From Bordetella parapertussis (GTDB lineage: Bacteria; Cyanobacteriota; Cyanobacteriia; PCC-6307; Cyanobiaceae), in NCBI GenBank assembly GCA_943324725.2, contig CALPMR020000150.1, positions 1 through 7,481 of the forward strand: a DNA stretch of 7,481 nucleotides, written 5' to 3'. The stretch's first letter is position 1. Each line of letters begins with the position of its first letter. The translations under genes and the position numbers were made by a program. Positions 6,077-7,481 of the stretch are shown piece after piece. Below the pieces are notes generated by a model, which saw nothing but the letters and a program-made list of their open reading frames with translations, had not been told where the DNA came from and did not search any database.

Positions 6077-7261
6077 AGCCCTGGGCAGCAACGAGGCGAC
6101 CAGCGGGAAGACCAGCACCGAGAGGGCGCCGGCCCCCATCAGAGCGGCGGCATTCTCAGGCCTCATCAGACCGGCCCGCATCTCCAGCGTGGTCACAGCC
6201 ACGATGATCGGCAACGCTGTGGCCACCAGCAGTGCAAAGCGGCTGCGCTCGATCGGATCGGGAATCGCCGAACGATAGAGAAAGAACTGCGGCAGCCCTC
6301 GGACGAGCAGCAACAGCACAAAGAACAGCCCCAATCGCAGGGGATTATGGATGATCGAATTGATGTCAAGATTGGCGCCGGAAACAATGAAAAAGATCGG
6401 CACGAAGATGCCAAAAGCCACCCCTTCCACCTTGACGCTCAGCAGCGACTCCTCTTCAGGCGGCAGATAGCGGCGCAGGATCACCCCAGCCACAAAGGCA
6501 CCCAGCACCACATCCAGGCCGAAGCGATTGGCGATCACCAGCAGACCGACCAGCAGCAGAATCGTCAGCCGCAAGGCTGTCTGGGAGCTGGTGCTGTGGC
6601 CGCGCTGCACCACCAGCACGAGGCGATCGCTGGCCAGCTGCCGGGGCAGCCGCGACACGATGAAGGCGACGCCAGCGAACATCAGCAACGACAACACGGC
6701 GATCGCCGTGTTGGTGGCTCCCAGCAGCAGCGAGATGGCCAGAATCGGCCCGAACTCGCCCAGGGCACCGGCTCCCATGAAATAGCGCCCGAAACTGCTG
6801 CGCAGTTCGCCCCGGTCGCGCAGGATCGGCAACAGGGTGCCGAGAGCGGTGCTGGTGAGGGCAATCGCAATGCCCGTGAAGTCATCGATCCAGCCGATCT
6901 GCTGCAGGATCCAGGCGGCGATCATGGCGGCGATGGCACTGACCAGCCAGCCGACACCAGCCAGGCGACCGGAGCGGCCACGAATGGCTTCCTGTTCGAG
7001 TTCCAGGCCGGCGGCAAAGAACAGAAAACCCAGGCCCAGCTCTGCCAGCAACTCGATCGCCCCATCGACAACGATCCAGTGCAGTCCATGGGAGCCAAAC
7101 ACCACCCCGGCTGCCAGCAGCACCACCACCTCCGCCACCCGCAGCTTCAACAGGCCCACCAGCAGTGGCGTCAGGGCGGCGATCAGGGCAATCACCAGCA
7201 AGGACAACAGCTCAGTGCTGAGTGCCTGGTCAGCGGTCACCAGAAACAAAGGTGACGACAT
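6065..7261 (-). CDS. Cation:proton antiporter, CPA2/KefB-like membrane domain
   Basis: This 398-residue integral membrane protein has about 12-13 hydrophobic segments, at roughly 18-38, 43-57, 67-89, 102-123, 129-147, 164-182, 185-202, 230-246, 249-264, 280-296, 309-329, 342-359 and 370-392. CPA2 hallmarks are visible: GFLFFAAGLELE near 78-89, ALTSTALGTLLPILRD at about 134-149, LGAFVAGVILRRY near 253-265 and VPIFFIVSGANLD near 287-299. It should exchange Na+ or K+ for protons across a membrane, but the ion cannot be told. At the centre of segment 6 the motif is GEFGPI with Glu169, where many CPA2 proteins have an Asp pair or Asn-Asp. It stops after the membrane domain, with no TrkA-N/RCK regulatory domain as in KefB/KefC. 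I chose the ATG at 7259-7261; the longer frame from TTG 7378 reads through the promoter region. It overlaps the rdgB end by 12 bases and diverges from the Nif11 gene. Confidence 0.88.
   Translation of the reverse strand: MSSPLFLVTADQALSTELLSLLVIALIAALTPLLVGLLKLRVAEVVVLLAAGVVFGSHGLHWIVVDGAIELLAELGLGFLFFAAGLELEQEAIRGRSGRLAGVGWLVSAIAAMIAAWILQQIGWIDDFTGIAIALTSTALGTLLPILRDRGELRSSFGRYFMGAGALGEFGPILAISLLLGATNTAIAVLSLLMFAGVAFIVSRLPRQLASDRLVLVVQRGHSTSSQTALRLTILLLVGLLVIANRFGLDVVLGAFVAGVILRRYLPPEEESLLSVKVEGVAFGIFVPIFFIVSGANLDINSIIHNPLRLGLFFVLLLLVRGLPQFFLYRSAIPDPIERSRFALLVATALPIIVAVTTLEMRAGLMRPENAAALMGAGALSVLVFPLVASLLPRASRS
6623..6630. repeat. HIP1 octamer GCGATCGC, copy 3
   Basis: Exact octamer inside the antiporter gene. 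Confidence 0.8.
6699..6706. repeat. HIP1 octamer GCGATCGC, copy 4
   Basis: Exact octamer inside the antiporter gene, 76 bases from copy 3 and embedded in a longer palindrome, ACGGCGATCGCCGT. Confidence 0.8.
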
Positions 7262-7371
7262 GTCAGGAGCTGGCCAAGCGACGCCGCATTCAAGCCGCCG
7301 GACCGGCACGGCCAGCCGCCTCACGCCGAGGTCCGCGCCTATGATTAAAGAGAACTTATCAAAAACTCCCC
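7262..7371. promoter_or_regulatory. Divergent promoter region of the antiporter and Nif11 genes
   Basis: These 110 bases separate two divergent starts. Most is GC-rich, but 7340-7365 turns sharply AT-rich, the usual look of a promoter core. On the plus strand TATGAT at 7340-7345 matches the -10 consensus in five of six positions, about 26 bases before the Nif11 ATG, without a good -35 at the right distance. No Shine-Dalgarno precedes either start. For the minus strand TTTAAT (7349-7344) is a possible -10. All assignments are tentative. Confidence 0.4.
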
Positions 7372-7481
7372 ATGTCAAAAGCCCAGCTGATTGCTTTCTT
7401 TGCCAAGGTCGACGCCGATCCCGCCCTCAGGCTCCAGGTGGATGCGGCCACCGATGGCAGCGCCGTGGTGGTCATCGCCCA
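7372..7481 (+). CDS. Nif11-like leader peptide / Nif11 domain protein, 3' end missing
   Basis: The ATG at 7372 opens a frame of 36 complete codons that runs off the window. The start MSKAQLIAFFAKVDADPALR, followed by LQVDAATDGSAVVVIA, matches the N-terminal pattern of Nif11 domains: a short amphipathic helix with F-x-x-K-V-x-x-D, then L-x-x-x-V and an Asp/Ala-rich turn leading to V-V-x-I-A. In cyanobacteria this domain is the leader of many ribosomally made peptide precursors, including those processed by LanM-type or radical-SAM enzymes, and also occurs in short proteins of unknown role near nitrogen-fixation genes. The core part, any double-Gly cleavage site and neighbouring modifying enzymes would lie beyond the window, so precursor status is unproven. 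It is preceded by an AT-rich promoter-like stretch and no Shine-Dalgarno. Confidence 0.8.
   Translation, partial: MSKAQLIAFFAKVDADPALRLQVDAATDGSAVVVIA

Noticed and set aside
7262..7378. 39-residue N-terminal extension of the antiporter from TTG 7378
   Set aside because: It crosses the AT-rich promoter stretch and the Nif11 start, and the ATG at 7261 gives a normal CPA2 N-terminus.
7373..7378. Perfect TTGACA on the minus strand overlapping the Nif11 start codon, as a -35 box for the antiporter
   Set aside because: No -10-like hexamer lies 16-18 bases downstream; the nearest candidates are 12 and 23 bases away.
1..7481. CRISPR arrays, tRNA or rRNA genes
   Set aside because: No regularly spaced repeats beyond the 27-bp coding repeat, and no tRNA or rRNA-like sequence noticed on reading.

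Overview
The window looks like a chromosomal stretch of a GC-rich picocyanobacterium of the Synechococcus/Cyanobium kind. The coding DNA is mostly near 70% GC. There are four copies of the cyanobacterial octamer GCGATCGC, obvious Shine-Dalgarno sites are scarce, and the gene set fits: a YgfZ/GcvT-like protein, a TM0106-type RecB-like nuclease, a phosphoglucomutase/phosphomannomutase, RdgB, a CPA2-type antiporter and a Nif11-type leader peptide. The assignment to this group is inference from content and composition.

Layout. 1-672 (+) is the 3' part of ygfZ. It converges on 694-2202 (-), a 502-residue protein joining a RecB/Cas4-like Cys-cluster nuclease fold to an RNase H-like exonuclease domain. 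2203-2510 is a divergent intergenic region with three inverted repeats and no gene I can support. 2511-3992 (+) is a complete phosphohexomutase. 4044-5399 (+) is an alpha/beta hydrolase of the secretory-lipase type. It is clearly lower in GC than everything around it and carries a 27-bp in-frame tandem repeat. 5381-6076 (+) is rdgB (non-canonical purine NTP pyrophosphatase), which overlaps the hydrolase tail and appears to start inside it. 6065-7261 (-) is a membrane cation:proton antiporter that overlaps the end of rdgB. 7262-7371 is a divergent promoter region. From 7372 (+) a Nif11-like leader peptide gene runs off the window.

How they work together. Most genes are unrelated housekeeping functions: Fe-S/folate-linked repair (YgfZ), nucleic-acid processing, hexose-phosphate metabolism, nucleotide-pool sanitation and ion homeostasis. 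The phosphohexomutase, hydrolase and rdgB lie head to tail with no visible terminator between them and could be one transcript. The hydrolase is the accessory element. It looks like DNA inserted between two core genes, possibly without its original 5' end. I do not see a new multi-gene defence or biosynthetic system. The points most worth following are the inserted hydrolase with its repeat and borders, the degenerate RecB active site in the nuclease, and the Nif11 leader whose downstream neighbourhood is not visible.
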